Counted from the stretch's first letter, positions 1-9,175 are shown. The stretch is DNA of 38,028 bases from Hydrogenophilaceae bacterium (GCA_024709485.1 JANJWO010000030.1:1-38028); one strand, 5' to 3'. Notes: a model not told the origin generated them from the sequence alone. Numbers and translations are program-made.

Positions 1-1
1 A

Positions 2-220
2 CCGCTGCCCGACGAACTCTTCAGCCCCGGCGCGCTGGCCTACGACATGATGTACGGCGCCGACACCCCGTTCATGGCCTGGGCCCGCGCGCACGGCGCC
101 GAGCGGGTCGCCGACGGCCTCGGCATGCTGGTGGAACAGGCGGCGGAAAGCTTCCAGCTGTGGCGCGGGGTGCGCCCCGACACCGCCCCCGTCATCCGCA
201 TGCTGAGAACCGCGGCATGA
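2..220 (+). CDS. aroE: Shikimate dehydrogenase, C-terminal part (cut by window edge)
   Basis: The frame starting at base 2 is open to a TGA at 218-220 and gives the last 72 residues of an AroE-type protein. The run YDMMYG followed by TPF matches the YDxxYxPxxTPL region near the C-terminus, and [11 protein letters not shown] is the conserved helix that contributes to shikimate and NADP binding. AroE reduces 3-dehydroshikimate to shikimate with NADPH in the cytoplasm, in the pathway to aromatic amino acids. The start and most of the protein lie outside the window. The stop overlaps the mtgA start in an ATGA arrangement, so the two are probably cotranscribed and translationally coupled. Confidence 0.85.
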   Translation, partial: PLPDELFSPGALAYDMMYGADTPFMAWARAHGAERVADGLGMLVEQAAESFQLWRGVRPDTAPVIRMLRTAA

Positions 221-915
221 AAGCCATCTGGGGAGGGGTGTGGCGCACCGCGCTCGTTCTGATCGGCCTGTTCCTGGTCTGGCAGGCGTGGGTCTTCGCC
301 CACGTCCTGTGGTGGATCGACCACAATCCCGCGTCCAGCGCCTTCATGCAGGCGGGCCTGGCGCGCCTGCAGGAAAAGAGCCCGGACGCCGCGCTGCGCC
401 ACCAGTGGGTGCCCTACGACAAAATCTCCATCCACCTGAAGCGCGCCATCGTGGCGGCCGAGGATGCGAAGTTCCTCGATCACGAGGGCTTCGACATCGA
501 AGGCATCCAGAAGGCGATGGAAAAGAACCTGAAGAAAGGCCGCCTGGTCGCGGGCGGCTCCACGATCAGCCAGCAACTGGCGAAAAACCTGTTCCTTTCC
601 TCCAGCCGCAGCTTCGTGCGCAAGGGCGAGGAGGCGATCATCACCCTCATGATCGAAACCACCTGGAGCAAGCGCCGGATTCTGGAGGTGTACCTCAACG
701 TCATCGAATGGGGCAACGGGGTTTACGGCGCCGAAGCGGCGTCGCGCCGCTATTTCAAGAAATCCGCCGCCCATCTCGCGCCCGGCCAGGCCGCGGCGCT
801 CGCCGCCATGGTGCCCAATCCGCGCTGGTACGAAAACAACCGCGCCTCCGTCAAATTCGCGCGGCGCGTCAACACGATTTCAAAACGCATGTACCAGGTG
901 CAGGTGCCGAAATAA
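217..915 (+). CDS. mtgA: Monofunctional biosynthetic peptidoglycan transglycosylase
   Basis: A 232-residue GT51 glycosyltransferase that polymerises lipid II into glycan strands at the periplasmic face of the inner membrane. One N-terminal membrane segment (about residues 10-30) anchors it. The first catalytic motif [10 protein letters not shown] is at residues 82-91, so Glu82 is the expected catalytic base, and the second motif [15 protein letters not shown] follows from residue 113. No transpeptidase domain follows, which separates it from class A penicillin-binding proteins. The start at 217 was chosen over an upstream in-frame ATG at 160 because it overlaps the aroE stop as ATGA and puts the membrane anchor at the very N-terminus. 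Length is normal for MtgA. Confidence 0.93.
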   Translation: MKAIWGGVWRTALVLIGLFLVWQAWVFAHVLWWIDHNPASSAFMQAGLARLQEKSPDAALRHQWVPYDKISIHLKRAIVAAEDAKFLDHEGFDIEGIQKAMEKNLKKGRLVAGGSTISQQLAKNLFLSSSRSFVRKGEEAIITLMIETTWSKRRILEVYLNVIEWGNGVYGAEAASRRYFKKSAAHLAPGQAAALAAMVPNPRWYENNRASVKFARRVNTISKRMYQVQVPK

Positions 916-934
916 GCCGGGCTTGCTGATCCGG

Positions 935-956
935 GTCTGGCGGCGCCCCGCCGGAC
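935..956 (+). terminator. GC-rich hairpin after mtgA, possible weak terminator
   Basis: Arms 935-943 and 948-956 pair over nine positions with one G-T pair and a four-base loop. It lies 19 bases past the mtgA stop. No T-tract follows, so it is a poor intrinsic terminator and may only be an mRNA 3' end stabiliser. Confidence 0.3.
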
Positions 957-1028
957 GGCGTATCGCCGCTGCGAAATTCAGTCTGGCGGGCTGCCAGCCG
1001 CGTTAAAATGGCGCAAATTTTGCGCGCC

Positions 1029-2471
1029 ATGACCGAAGAATACGACACCCCCCAGCACGAAAGCCTGGACGAGCACCTGCGCCAGGTGCAGGCTCTGCTC
1101 GCCAGGCAGAAGCTGGTGGAGGAACTCGTCCATCGCCAGGAAGGGCCGCGTCAGGATCTGGTCGAAACCCTGGTGCACAAGCAGAACACCGCCGAGCTGC
1201 AGAAAAAGCTCGACGAGCTGCACCCCGCCGACGTCGCCCACATCCTGGAGTCGCTGCCGCTGGACGAGCGCCTGCTGGTCTGGGATCTGGTCAAGGCCGA
1301 GCGCGACGGCGAGATCCTGGTCGAGGTGTCCGACTCGGTGCGCGAATCGCTCATCGCCAGCATGGACAACGCCGAGCTGCTGGCCGCGGCGGAGACCCTC
1401 GACACCGACGAGATCGCCGACCTCGCGCCCGACCTGCCGCAGGACGTCATCCAGGAACTGCTGACCTCGCTCGATGCGCAAAAGCGCGCGCGCCTGCAGT
1501 CCGCGCTGTCCTTCCCGGAGGACACGGTCGGCGCGCTGATGGATTTCGACATGGTCACCATCCGCGCCGACGTCACCCTGGAAGTGGCGCTGCGCTACCT
1601 GCGCCGCCTGGGCGAGCTGCCCGACCAGCTCGACAAGCTGTTCGTCATCGAGCGCGACGACCATCTCATCGGCGTGCTGCCCCTGAAGCGCCTGCTGACC
1701 ACCGACCCCGAGGCGACGGTCGCCGCGGTCATGGTCGAGGATTTCGTCAGCTTCCATCCCGACGACGACGCGCACGAGGCGGCCCAGGCCTTCGAGCGCT
1801 ACGACCTGGTGATGGCGCCGGTGCTCGACGCCCAGGCGCGCCTGATCGGGCGCCTGACCGTGGACGCCGTGGTGGACTACATACGCGAATCGGCCGACGC
1901 CGACATGCTGTCCATGGCCGGCCTGAAGGAGGAGGAAGACCTGTTCTCCACGGTGTGGCGCTCGGCGAAAAACCGCTGGATGTGGCTGGCGGTCAATCTG
2001 GGCACCGCATTCCTCGCCTCGCGCGTGATCGGCCTGTTCGAAGGCAGCATCGAAAAGCTCGCCGCGCTGGCGGCGCTCATGCCCATCATCGCCGGCATCG
2101 GCGGCAATACCGGCAACCAGACCATCGCCCTCATCATCCGCGGCCTGGCGCTCGGCCAGATCACCCCGGGCAACGCCCGCCGCCTGATCGCCAAGGAACT
2201 TGCCATCGCGCTGCTGAATGGCCTGGTGTGGGGTTCGGTGGTCGGCCTGTTCGCCTGGCTGCTGTACGACAACCCGGCCCTGGGCGGGGTGATGGCCCTG
2301 GCCATGCTGCTCAACCTGATCGTCGCCGCGCTGGCGGGCATCTTCATCCCCATGACCCTGGAGCGCCTGAAGCGCGACCCGGCCATCGGCTCGTCGGTGC
2401 TGCTGACGTTCACCACCGACAGCATGGGCTTCTTCATCTTTCTCGGCCTGGCCACATTGATTCTGCTCTGA
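1029..2471 (+). CDS. mgtE: MgtE-family magnesium transporter
   Basis: A 480-residue protein with the full MgtE layout: a charged N-terminal helical domain (about 1-150), a CBS pair (about 155-285) and a C-terminal membrane domain. The membrane part carries the signature PIIAGIGGNTGNQT and, near the end, TDSMGFF, whose Asp corresponds to the pore residue that binds magnesium. MgtE is a gated Mg2+ channel of the inner membrane whose cytosolic domains close the pore when Mg2+ is plentiful. An in-frame ATG at 1008 lies inside a 15-bp palindrome; the ATG at 1029 is preferred because it gives the usual family N-terminus. The stop shares a base with the msbA start, so the two are coupled. Confidence 0.92.
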   Translation: MTEEYDTPQHESLDEHLRQVQALLARQKLVEELVHRQEGPRQDLVETLVHKQNTAELQKKLDELHPADVAHILESLPLDERLLVWDLVKAERDGEILVEVSDSVRESLIASMDNAELLAAAETLDTDEIADLAPDLPQDVIQELLTSLDAQKRARLQSALSFPEDTVGALMDFDMVTIRADVTLEVALRYLRRLGELPDQLDKLFVIERDDHLIGVLPLKRLLTTDPEATVAAVMVEDFVSFHPDDDAHEAAQAFERYDLVMAPVLDAQARLIGRLTVDAVVDYIRESADADMLSMAGLKEEEDLFSTVWRSAKNRWMWLAVNLGTAFLASRVIGLFEGSIEKLAALAALMPIIAGIGGNTGNQTIALIIRGLALGQITPGNARRLIAKELAIALLNGLVWGSVVGLFAWLLYDNPALGGVMALAMLLNLIVAALAGIFIPMTLERLKRDPAIGSSVLLTFTTDSMGFFIFLGLATLILL

Positions 2472-4264
2472 TGTCCAAAAAGAAACTCCGCTTCACCGCG
2501 CGCCACCTCAAACGCAAGGGCGACCTGAGCAGCAAGGAACTCTATCTGCGGCTGCTCAAGCATGCGCGCCCGCACTGGAAAATCCTGCTGGCCGCAATCG
2601 CGGCCAACGCCATTACCGCGGCGCTCGAGCCCGCCTTGCCCGCGCTGTTCAAGCACATGCTGGACGAGGGCTTCGTGGCGAAAAACCAGGCCTGGCTGCT
2701 GTGGATGCCGCTGGGCATCATCGCCCTCCTGGTGCTGCGCGGGCTTGCCGGCTTCGCCGCCAGCTACGCCGTCGCCTGGATCGACACCCGCCTGGTGCAG
2801 GATCTGCGCGAAGCCATGCACAAAAAACTGCTGAGCCTGCCGGTCACCTACTTCGACAACATCAGCAGCAGCCAGCTGACGGCGCATGTCGCCTTCACCG
2901 TCGGCCAGGTGATGCGCGCCACCACCACCGGCCTCACCGCGCTCACCAAGGACTCGCTCACCATCCTCGCCCTGATCAGCTACCTGCTGTGGACCAACTG
3001 GCAGCTCACGCTCATCATTTTCATCGCCTTCCCGCCGATCATCCTGGTCGTGCGCCGGGTCAGCAAACGCCTGCGCAGCCTGTCGCGCGCCGCGCAGAAC
3101 AATGTCAGCCTGCTGACCGAGGCGCTCAGCGAATCGCTGTCGGCGCACCGGCTGGTGCGGATATTCGACGCCCAGCCCTATGAAACCGAGCGTTTTCACG
3201 GGCGCGCCAACACCGCGCGCAAGCTGGAGATGAAGCGCGTCATCGCGCTGGGCGCCAACACGCCGATCGTCGAAATCCTGGCCACGGTGCCGCTGGCGAT
3301 CATTTTCTACATCGCCATGCGCCAGGCGATCCACGATCAAACCACGGTCGGCGGCTTCGTCTCCTTCTTCATCGCCATGATGCTGCTGTTCCCGCCCCTG
3401 AAGCGCCTGACCACCTTGAACGACATCCTGCAGCGCGGCCTGGCGGCCGCCGAAGTCGTATTCGAAGTGCTCGACGAAACCCCCGAGGCCGATCACGGCA
3501 CCCGCGCCGCGGGCAAGCTTTCCGGCGACATCCGCTTCGACCGCGTCAGCCTTTGCTATCCCGGCAAGCCGCAGCCCGCGCTTGCCGACATCGACCTGCA
3601 CATCCGGCCCGGCGAGACGCTGGCGCTCGTAGGCGGATCGGGCGCGGGCAAGACCAGCCTGGTCAGCCTGCTGCCGCGCTTCTACGCGCCCAGCGCAGGG
3701 CAGCTGCGCTTCGATGACGTACCCGCCGAGGACTACACCCTCGCCAGCCTGCGCGCCAACATCGCCAGCGTGTCGCAGGAGATCGTGCTGTTCAACGACA
3801 CCCTGCGCGCCAACATCGCCTACGGCGCCAGGCGCGGCGCCAGCGACGCCGACATCCGCACGGCGGCGGAAGCCGCCCATGCCTGGGAATTCATCCAGCG
3901 CCTGCCCGACGGACTCGACACCCTGGTCGGCGAAAATGGCGTCAAGCTGTCCGGCGGGCAGCGCCAGCGCATCGCGATCGCGCGCGCCCTCCTCAAGGAC
4001 GCCCCGATCCTGATCCTGGACGAAGCCACCTCGGCGCTCGACACCGAATCCGAGCGCCACGTGCAGGCGGCGCTGGAAAACCTGATGCAGGGCCGCACCA
4101 CCATCGTCATCGCGCACCGGCTGTCCACCATCGTCAACGCCGACCGCATCGTGGTCATGGAGCACGGCCGCATCGTGGAAGTGGGCAGGCACGACGAACT
4201 GCTGGCAGCAAATGGCCGCTACGCCCGGCTTTACCACATGCAATTCTCCTCTTCGCATGCTTGA
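2471..4264 (+). CDS. msbA: MsbA-type lipid A / multidrug ABC exporter
   Basis: A 597-residue half transporter: an ABC type 1 membrane domain (about residues 30-330) followed by an ATPase domain with Walker A GGSGAGKTS near 388-396, the signature LSGGQRQR near 493, Walker B ILILDEATS near 512-520 and the switch His in IVIAHRLST. Homodimers of MsbA flip core-lipid A from the inner to the outer leaflet of the inner membrane. The start at 2471 forms TGATG with the mgtE stop; the open frame extends further upstream, but that part only shadows mgtE. Two lipid A acyltransferase genes at 10.9-12.7 kb fit an LPS role, though a general drug exporter of the same family cannot be excluded. Confidence 0.85.
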   Translation: MSKKKLRFTARHLKRKGDLSSKELYLRLLKHARPHWKILLAAIAANAITAALEPALPALFKHMLDEGFVAKNQAWLLWMPLGIIALLVLRGLAGFAASYAVAWIDTRLVQDLREAMHKKLLSLPVTYFDNISSSQLTAHVAFTVGQVMRATTTGLTALTKDSLTILALISYLLWTNWQLTLIIFIAFPPIILVVRRVSKRLRSLSRAAQNNVSLLTEALSESLSAHRLVRIFDAQPYETERFHGRANTARKLEMKRVIALGANTPIVEILATVPLAIIFYIAMRQAIHDQTTVGGFVSFFIAMMLLFPPLKRLTTLNDILQRGLAAAEVVFEVLDETPEADHGTRAAGKLSGDIRFDRVSLCYPGKPQPALADIDLHIRPGETLALVGGSGAGKTSLVSLLPRFYAPSAGQLRFDDVPAEDYTLASLRANIASVSQEIVLFNDTLRANIAYGARRGASDADIRTAAEAAHAWEFIQRLPDGLDTLVGENGVKLSGGQRQRIAIARALLKDAPILILDEATSALDTESERHVQAALENLMQGRTTIVIAHRLSTIVNADRIVVMEHGRIVEVGRHDELLAANGRYARLYHMQFSSSHA

Positions 4265-4997
4265 GCCGGCCAAACCTTCCCGCTCCCTGATCGCCGCCGC
4301 CGGCCGCGCCATCGGCGACTTCGGCATGATCCGCGACGGCGACCGCGTGCTGCTGGGGCTGTCCGGCGGCAAGGACTCGCTCTCGCTGCTGCACGTGCTG
4401 CTGTATTTGCAGAAACGGGCGCCGATCAGATTCGAGCTGGCCGCCGCCACCGTCGACCCCTGCTCGCCGGAATACGACCCCAGCCCGCTGAAACGCTACC
4501 TGGCCGAACTCGGCGTGCCGTATTACTACGACCGCCAGGACATCGTCGGCGAAGCGCAGAAGGCGCTGACCAAGGACAGCGATTCCTTCTGCGCCTATTG
4601 TTCAAGAATGCGGCGCGGCATCCTCTACCGCATCGCGCGCGAACAGAACTGCAACGTGCTGGCGCTGGCGCAGCACCTGGACGACCTTGCCGAAACCCTG
4701 ATGATGTCCATGTTCTTCGGCGGCAAGCTGAGAACCATGCAGGCGCATTACCTGATCGACGCCGGCGACCTGCGCGTGATCCGCCCCCTGGTCTACGCGC
4801 GCGAACGCCAGACCCGCGATTTCGCGCACCACGCCAACCTGCCGGTGATCAGCGAAAACTGCCCGGCCTGCTTCGCGGTGCCGACCCAGCGTTTCGCCAT
4901 GAAACAGATGCTGGCCGAGCAGGAAAAAACGCACCCGAAACTGTTCGCCAGCCTGATGACGGCAATGAAGCCGCTGATGGGCGAACCGCCCAAATGA
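4257..4997 (+). CDS. ttcA: TtcA-family PP-loop tRNA 2-thiocytidine synthetase-like ATPase
   Basis: A 246-residue PP-loop ATPase with SGGKDS at residues 36-41, which binds ATP. Cys112 and Cys115 (in CAYCSRMRRG) and Cys202/Cys205 (in NCPAC) correspond to the cysteines that hold an iron-sulfur cluster in TtcA. TtcA activates cytidine 32 of some tRNAs by adenylation and exchanges oxygen for sulfur. The protein is about 60 residues shorter than E. coli TtcA, so it may belong to a shorter TtcA-like branch with another tRNA target. The start at 4257 overlaps the msbA stop by eight bases; an upstream in-frame ATG at 4212 lies deeper inside msbA and is less likely. The last 136 bases, from the NCPAC codons on, occur again downstream at 5063-5198. 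Confidence 0.78.
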   Translation: MLEPAKPSRSLIAAAGRAIGDFGMIRDGDRVLLGLSGGKDSLSLLHVLLYLQKRAPIRFELAAATVDPCSPEYDPSPLKRYLAELGVPYYYDRQDIVGEAQKALTKDSDSFCAYCSRMRRGILYRIAREQNCNVLALAQHLDDLAETLMMSMFFGGKLRTMQAHYLIDAGDLRVIRPLVYARERQTRDFAHHANLPVISENCPACFAVPTQRFAMKQMLAEQEKTHPKLFASLMTAMKPLMGEPPK

Positions 4998-5004
4998 AGG
5001 GCAG

Positions 5005-5064
5005 TTTCGGTGCAGGCTCATGCCGGCGCAGCCGGCGTGAAGGCCGAAGGCCGGCCGGAGCCAA
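5005..5064 (+). repeat. Structured intergenic element, copy A (three-way-junction fold)
   Basis: A 60-nt block that matches copy B at 9504-9565 (minus strand) in its ends and junctions: TTTCGGYGCAGGCT at the left, AAGGC in the middle and GCCGGCCGGAGCCAA at the right. The two inner hairpins differ in sequence but stay paired. Here hairpin 1 is 5019-5027 with 5031-5039 (nine pairs, one of them G-T, triloop GCA), and hairpin 2 is 5042-5045 with 5049-5052 (loop GAA). GGCT (5015-5018) can pair with AGCC (5059-5062). The block is closed by arms 4999-5007 and 5064-5072, a perfect nine-base inverted repeat whose right arm is the first part of the copied ttcA tail. I do not recognise the family. Confidence 0.75.
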
Positions 5065-5217
5065 AACTGCCCGGCCTGCTTCGCGGTGCCGACTCAGCGC
5101 TTCGCCATGAAGCAGTTGCTGGCCGAACAGGAAAAATCGCATCCGAAACTGTTCGCCAGCCTGACGACGGCGATGAAGCCGCTGATGGGCAAACCGCCAT
5201 CGCCGAAATCGACCTGA
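5063..5217 (+). pseudogene. Second copy of the ttcA 3' end
   Basis: Bases 5063-5198 repeat 4855-4990 with 10 differences in 136 positions and no gaps. Read in the ttcA frame the copy stays open from the NCPAC codons through the C-terminus and stops at TGA 5215-5217 after an extra run of Pro, Ser and Lys residues. Six of the ten differences are silent, which suggests both tails spent time under selection as coding sequence rather than one simply decaying. There is no start codon or ribosome site of its own, so it is probably not translated. It directly follows structured element A; the same arrangement is seen at metK. Confidence 0.85.
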
Positions 5218-5266
5218 AATCCGCGCCCGAGTAAAATGTCCGGGTTATTCTCGCCCGCCAAAAATC

Positions 5267-6403
5267 ATGCTCGTTTCCAATCCAGGCATACAGGCTTTCC
5301 TGCCGCCTCAGCGCACCCTCATGGGCCCCGGCCCTTCGGACGTGCCGCAGCGCATCCTCGATGCCATGGCGCGCCCGACCATCGGCCACCTCGATCCGGC
5401 CTTCCAGGAGATGATGGAAGAGATCAAGGTGTTGTTGCGCTATGCCTACCAGACCGAGAACCCGCTGACCTTCCCGGTATCCGCGCCCGGCTCGGCCGGC
5501 ATGGAGATGTGCTTCGTCAACCTGGTGGAACCGGGCGACAAGGTCATCGTCTGCGTGAACGGCGTGTTCGGCGGGCGCATGCTGGAAAACGTCAAGCGCA
5601 GCGGCGGTGTGCCTGTGGTGATCGAGGACGAGTGGGGCAAGCCGGTTACGGTAGCCAAGGTCGAACAGGCTTTTGCCGACCATCCCGACGCGAAAGTGCT
5701 GGCCTTCGTGCACGCCGAGACCTCGACCGGCGCGCAAAGCGACGCCGAATCGCTGGCCCGGCTGGCGCACCAGCACGGCGCCGTCACCATCATGGACTGC
5801 GTGACTTCGCTCGGCGGCACCCCGGTGTTGATCGACGAATGGGGCATCGATGCCGCCTATTCCGGCAGTCAGAAATGCCTGTCCTGCACCCCCGGCCTGT
5901 CGCCGGTCAGCTTCTCCGAGCGCGCGATTGCCAAAGTAAAAGCGCGCAAGCGCGCGGTGCAAAGCTGGTTCCTCGACTTGAATCTGGTGCTGGGCTACTG
6001 GCAGGCCGAGGGCAAGCGCACCTACCACCATACCGCGCCCATCAACACGCTGTACGGCCTGCACGAGGCGCTGGTGATCCTGGCCGAGGAAGGCCTGGAA
6101 AACGCCTGGGCGCGCCACCGCGCCATGCACGAGAAACTGCGCGCCGGCCTTGAGCAGCTGGGCATGCGCTTCGTGGTGGAAGAAAGCGCGCGCCTGCCGC
6201 AATTGAATTCAGTGTGGGTGCCCGAGGGCGTGGACGACGCCGCCAGCCGCGCCAGGCTGCTCGCCGAATTCAACCTCGAAATCGGCGCCGGCCTCGGCGC
6301 GCTGGCCGGCAAGCTCTGGCGTATCGGTCTCATGGGCCATTCGGCCAGGCCGGAGAACGTCGACTGCTGCCTCAAGGCGGTGCGCAGCGTGCTGCACAAA
6401 TAA
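5267..6403 (+). CDS. PLP-dependent aminotransferase, alanine/serine-glyoxylate type
   Basis: A 378-residue class V aminotransferase. Lys203 in GSQKCLS is the residue expected to hold pyridoxal phosphate, and Asp177 in MDCVTSLGG is the usual partner of the pyridine nitrogen. The N-terminal GPGPSDVP and the segment [10 protein letters not shown], which forms the phosphate pocket, fit the alanine-glyoxylate / serine-glyoxylate / (S)-ureidoglycine-glyoxylate group. Enzymes of this group move an amino group from alanine or serine to glyoxylate; which donor is used here cannot be read from the sequence. The gene stands alone, 50 bases after the ttcA tail copy, with TAAAAT at 5233-5238 as a possible -10 box. 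Its 3' end faces metF across an inverted repeat. Confidence 0.85.
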   Translation: MLVSNPGIQAFLPPQRTLMGPGPSDVPQRILDAMARPTIGHLDPAFQEMMEEIKVLLRYAYQTENPLTFPVSAPGSAGMEMCFVNLVEPGDKVIVCVNGVFGGRMLENVKRSGGVPVVIEDEWGKPVTVAKVEQAFADHPDAKVLAFVHAETSTGAQSDAESLARLAHQHGAVTIMDCVTSLGGTPVLIDEWGIDAAYSGSQKCLSCTPGLSPVSFSERAIAKVKARKRAVQSWFLDLNLVLGYWQAEGKRTYHHTAPINTLYGLHEALVILAEEGLENAWARHRAMHEKLRAGLEQLGMRFVVEESARLPQLNSVWVPEGVDDAASRARLLAEFNLEIGAGLGALAGKLWRIGLMGHSARPENVDCCLKAVRSVLHK

Positions 6404-6414
6404 AATCTAATTCA

Positions 6415-6490
6415 AGCCACAGAGCTCACAGAGAACGCAGAGAAAAACTGGGCACCGAAATCTCTGTGCTCCTCTGTGTCCTCTGTGGCT
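6415..6490. repeat. Inverted repeat with short-period arms (family member 1)
   Basis: Arms 6415-6443 and 6461-6490 are near-complementary. Each is built of short units around CACAGAG on the left and CTCTGTG on the right. It fills the gap between the convergent ends of the aminotransferase gene and metF, so it could fold into a long hairpin in both transcripts and act as a two-way transcript end. Related elements lie at 15092-15186, 16119-16203, 19073-19138 and 20509-20573. Confidence 0.75.
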
Positions 6491-6495
6491 GACTG

Positions 6496-7332
6496 TTACG
6501 TTTTTCTCAATCGCTTCCAGATTTCCAGCGTCAGCGCCGCCTGGTTCAGGGTGTAGAAATGCAGCCCCGGCGCGCCGCCGGCCAACAGGCGCTCGCACAT
6601 CGCCGTCACCACGTCGAGGCCGAAGGCGCGGATGGAAGCACTGTCATCGCCGTAGCCTTCCATGCGCTTCCTGATCCAGCGCGGAATGTCGGCGCCGCAG
6701 GCGTCGGAAAAGCGCGCCAGCTGCGAGAAATTGCCGATCGGCATGATGCCGGGATAGATCGGCACCTCGACGCCAAGCGCGCGCGCTTCGTCGAGAAAGC
6801 GGAAATAGGCGTCGGCATTGAAGAAGTACTGGGTGATGGCCGAGTCGGCGCCGGCCTTCACCTTGTGCGCGAAATGCCTCAAGTCATCCTGCGCGCTTTT
6901 CGCCTGCGGATGGATTTCCGGATAGGCCGCGACTTCCAGATGAAAGGCGTCGCCGGTTTCGGCGCGGATGAATTCCACCAGTTCGCTGGCGTATCTGAGC
7001 TCGCCCGGCTCGGCCATGCCCGAGGGCAGATCGCCCCGGAGCGCGACGATGCGGCGGATGCCATGCTGCCTGTAGGTGTCGAGGATGGCGCGGATTTCCG
7101 CGCGGGTGGAGCCGATGCAGGATAGATGCGGCGCGGCCTCGAAGCCTTCCTGCTGGGTTTCCAGCACGGTTTCCAGGGTGCGGTCGCGGGTGGAGCCGCC
7201 GGCGCCGAAGGTCACGGAAAAGAATTCCGGCTGGAGGGTCTGCGCCAGCTGCGCGCGCGCGGCGCGCAGCTTGTCCATGCCTTCCGGCGTCTTGGGCGGA
7301 AAAAATTCGATGCTGTAGCTCGGTGTGGTCAT
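6496..7332 (-). CDS. metF: 5,10-methylenetetrahydrofolate reductase
   Basis: A 278-residue MetF, the usual length of the bacterial FAD enzyme. It begins with SIEFFPPKTPEG, holding the conserved Glu (residue 9 here) that protonates the substrate, and contains ALRGDLP, which includes the Asp near the flavin. MetF reduces methylenetetrahydrofolate to methyltetrahydrofolate, the methyl donor for methionine synthesis. It is the last gene of a minus-strand run metK - small ORF - ahcY - membrane protein - metF. Its start overlaps the stop of the preceding membrane protein gene by four bases, so it is probably translated by coupling. Coexpression with ahcY behind the SAH riboswitch would raise methyl supply when SAH accumulates. 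Confidence 0.95.
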   Translation of the reverse strand: MTTPSYSIEFFPPKTPEGMDKLRAARAQLAQTLQPEFFSVTFGAGGSTRDRTLETVLETQQEGFEAAPHLSCIGSTRAEIRAILDTYRQHGIRRIVALRGDLPSGMAEPGELRYASELVEFIRAETGDAFHLEVAAYPEIHPQAKSAQDDLRHFAHKVKAGADSAITQYFFNADAYFRFLDEARALGVEVPIYPGIMPIGNFSQLARFSDACGADIPRWIRKRMEGYGDDSASIRAFGLDVVTAMCERLLAGGAPGLHFYTLNQAALTLEIWKRLRKT

Positions 7333-7682
7333 GCTTGTGATTCTTTATCGGGGATGAGCGCGGACAGCGCCCAGGCGATCACGCCGTAGAGGATGGCGCC
7401 AAACACCGCGGCCCAGAAGCCCGCGACATAAAAGCCCGGCAGCAGCGCGCTGGCGAGCCAGAACAAGAGGCCGTTCAGCACCAGGTAGAAGGCCCCCAGG
7501 GTGAGCAGCGTGACGGGCAGGGTGAGCAGCGCCAGCAGCGGCCGCACCAGGGTGTTGATGAAACCCAGCAGCAGCGCGGCAAGAAGCGCCGTGCCGAAGC
7601 CGTCCACCTGGATGGCGGGCAAGAGCCAGGTCACCAAGAGCAGGGCGACGGCATTCAGTATCCACAGCAGCAGCAGGCGCAT
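7329..7682 (-). CDS. Small four-helix membrane protein, phage-holin-4-2 / YvlD family
   Basis: A 117-residue, very hydrophobic protein with four predicted membrane helices. The sequence between helices 2 and 3 (NTLVRPLL, then LTLPVTLLTLG) is typical of the family called phage holin family 4 superfamily IV, or YvlD. Despite the name, members are ordinary chromosomal inner-membrane proteins of unknown function; nothing phage-like lies nearby. The gene sits between ahcY (21-base gap) and metF (4-base overlap). A similar placement near ahcY and metF is, as far as I recall, common in Betaproteobacteria, which hints at a link to the methyl cycle, but no mechanism can be read from the sequence. Confidence 0.85.
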   Translation of the reverse strand: MRLLLLWILNAVALLLVTWLLPAIQVDGFGTALLAALLLGFINTLVRPLLALLTLPVTLLTLGAFYLVLNGLLFWLASALLPGFYVAGFWAAVFGAILYGVIAWALSALIPDKESQA

Positions 7683-7703
7683 GGCGCGCTCCCTCGGCGT
7701 CGA

Positions 7704-9137
7704 TCAGTAACGGTAGTGGTCCGCCTTGTACGGGCCTTCCTTGGGCACGCCGATGTAGGCCGCCTGCTGGTCGGAGAGCTCGGTGAGCTGGGCGTTGAGC
7801 TTCTTCAGCTGCAGGCGCGCCACGTGCTCGTCCAGATGCTTGGGCAGGGTGTACACGCCGACCGGGTACTTGTGGTGCTGCGAGTACAGCTCGATCTGCG
7901 CCAGGGTCTGGTTGGCGAAGGAGGAGCTCATCACGTAGCTGGGATGGCCGGTGGCGCAACCGAGGTTCACCAGGCGGCCCTTGGCGAGCAGGATGATCCT
8001 TTTGCCGTCAGGGAAGATCACGTGGTCGACCTGCGGCTTGATCTCTTCCCACTGGTATTTTTCCAGGCTGGCGACGTCGATTTCATTATCAAAATGCCCG
8101 ATGTTGCAGACGATGGCCTGGTCCTTCATCCTGGCCATGTGCGCGTGGTTGATGACATGGTAGTTGCCGGTGGCGGTGACGAAGATGTCGGCCTTGTCGG
8201 CGGCATAGTCCATGGTCACCACGCGGTAGCCTTCCATCGCCGCCTGCAGCGCGCAGATGGGGTCGATCTCGGTGATCCACACCTGCGCCGACAAGGCGCG
8301 CAGCGCCTGGGCGCTGCCCTTGCCCACGTCGCCGTAGCCGGCGACCACGGCGATCTTGCCGGCGACCATGACGTCGGTGGCGCGCTTGATGCCGTCCACC
8401 AGCGACTCGCGGCAGCCGTAGAGGTTGTCGAACTTGGACTTGGTCACCGAGTCGTTGACGTTGATCGCCGGGAACTTCAGCTCGCCGCGCTCGTGCATCT
8501 GGTACAGGCGGTGCACCCCGGTGGTGGTTTCCTCGGTCACGCCCTTGATGTGGGCAAGGCGCGTGGAATACCACTTGGCGTCCGTCGCCAGTTTGGCCTT
8601 GATGGCGGCGAACAGCACCGTCTCCTCTTCGCTGGCGGGATGATTGAGCACGGCAATATCCTGTTCGGCGCGCGCGCCCAGGTGCAAGAGCAGCGTGGCA
8701 TCGCCGCCGTCGTCGAGGATCATGTTCGAGTAGCCGTTGTCCGGCCATTCGAAAATGCGGTGGGTGAAGTCCCAGTATTCCTTGAGCGACTCGCCCTTGA
8801 AGGCGAACACCGGCGTGCCGCTGGCGGCGATCGCCGCAGCGGCGTGGTCCTGGGTGGAGAAGATGTTGCACGAGGCCCAGCGCACCTCGGCGCCCAGCGC
8901 CTGCAGGGTCTCGATCAGCACCGCGGTCTGGATGGTCATGTGCAGCGAGCCGGTGATGCGCGCGCCGCGCAAGGGCTGGGCCGCCGCGTATTCCTCGCGG
9001 ATGGCCATGAGGCCGGGCATTTCGGTTTCGGCAATGGCGATCTCCTTGCGCCCCCAGTCGGCAAGCGACAGGTCGGCGACATGGAAATCCGGTTGTGCGG
9101 AAGCAGTGCTTAAAGCATTTTGAGTAGTGGCGTTCAT
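7704..9137 (-). CDS. ahcY: Adenosylhomocysteinase (SAH hydrolase)
   Basis: A 477-residue NAD-dependent enzyme that splits S-adenosylhomocysteine into adenosine and homocysteine and so removes the product inhibitor of methyltransferases. The NAD-binding loop [18 protein letters not shown] is clear, as are [10 protein letters not shown] near the N-terminus, the substrate-site stretch [13 protein letters not shown] and the C-terminal [10 protein letters not shown] with its conserved Lys and Tyr. The long central insertion typical of the roughly 470-residue bacterial form is present. The start at 9137 has a strong AAGGAGG ribosome site; the open frame runs further upstream, but that part covers the riboswitch. 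Expression should rise with SAH through the riboswitch at 9176-9260. Confidence 0.97.
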   Translation of the reverse strand: MNATTQNALSTASAQPDFHVADLSLADWGRKEIAIAETEMPGLMAIREEYAAAQPLRGARITGSLHMTIQTAVLIETLQALGAEVRWASCNIFSTQDHAAAAIAASGTPVFAFKGESLKEYWDFTHRIFEWPDNGYSNMILDDGGDATLLLHLGARAEQDIAVLNHPASEEETVLFAAIKAKLATDAKWYSTRLAHIKGVTEETTTGVHRLYQMHERGELKFPAINVNDSVTKSKFDNLYGCRESLVDGIKRATDVMVAGKIAVVAGYGDVGKGSAQALRALSAQVWITEIDPICALQAAMEGYRVVTMDYAADKADIFVTATGNYHVINHAHMARMKDQAIVCNIGHFDNEIDVASLEKYQWEEIKPQVDHVIFPDGKRIILLAKGRLVNLGCATGHPSYVMSSSFANQTLAQIELYSQHHKYPVGVYTLPKHLDEHVARLQLKKLNAQLTELSDQQAAYIGVPKEGPYKADHYRY

Positions 9138-9175
9138 CACGCCCTCCTTTCTCTGATCAAACCAAAAAGAAGTGA

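Noticed and set aside
4855..5217. Diversity-generating retroelement (variable and template repeat) at ttcA
   Set aside because: The differences between the two tails are not concentrated at adenines, and no reverse transcriptase or accessory gene is present.
7329..7682. Prophage holin
   Set aside because: The family name is misleading; there is no endolysin, integrase or other phage gene, and the gene is embedded in the ahcY-metF operon.
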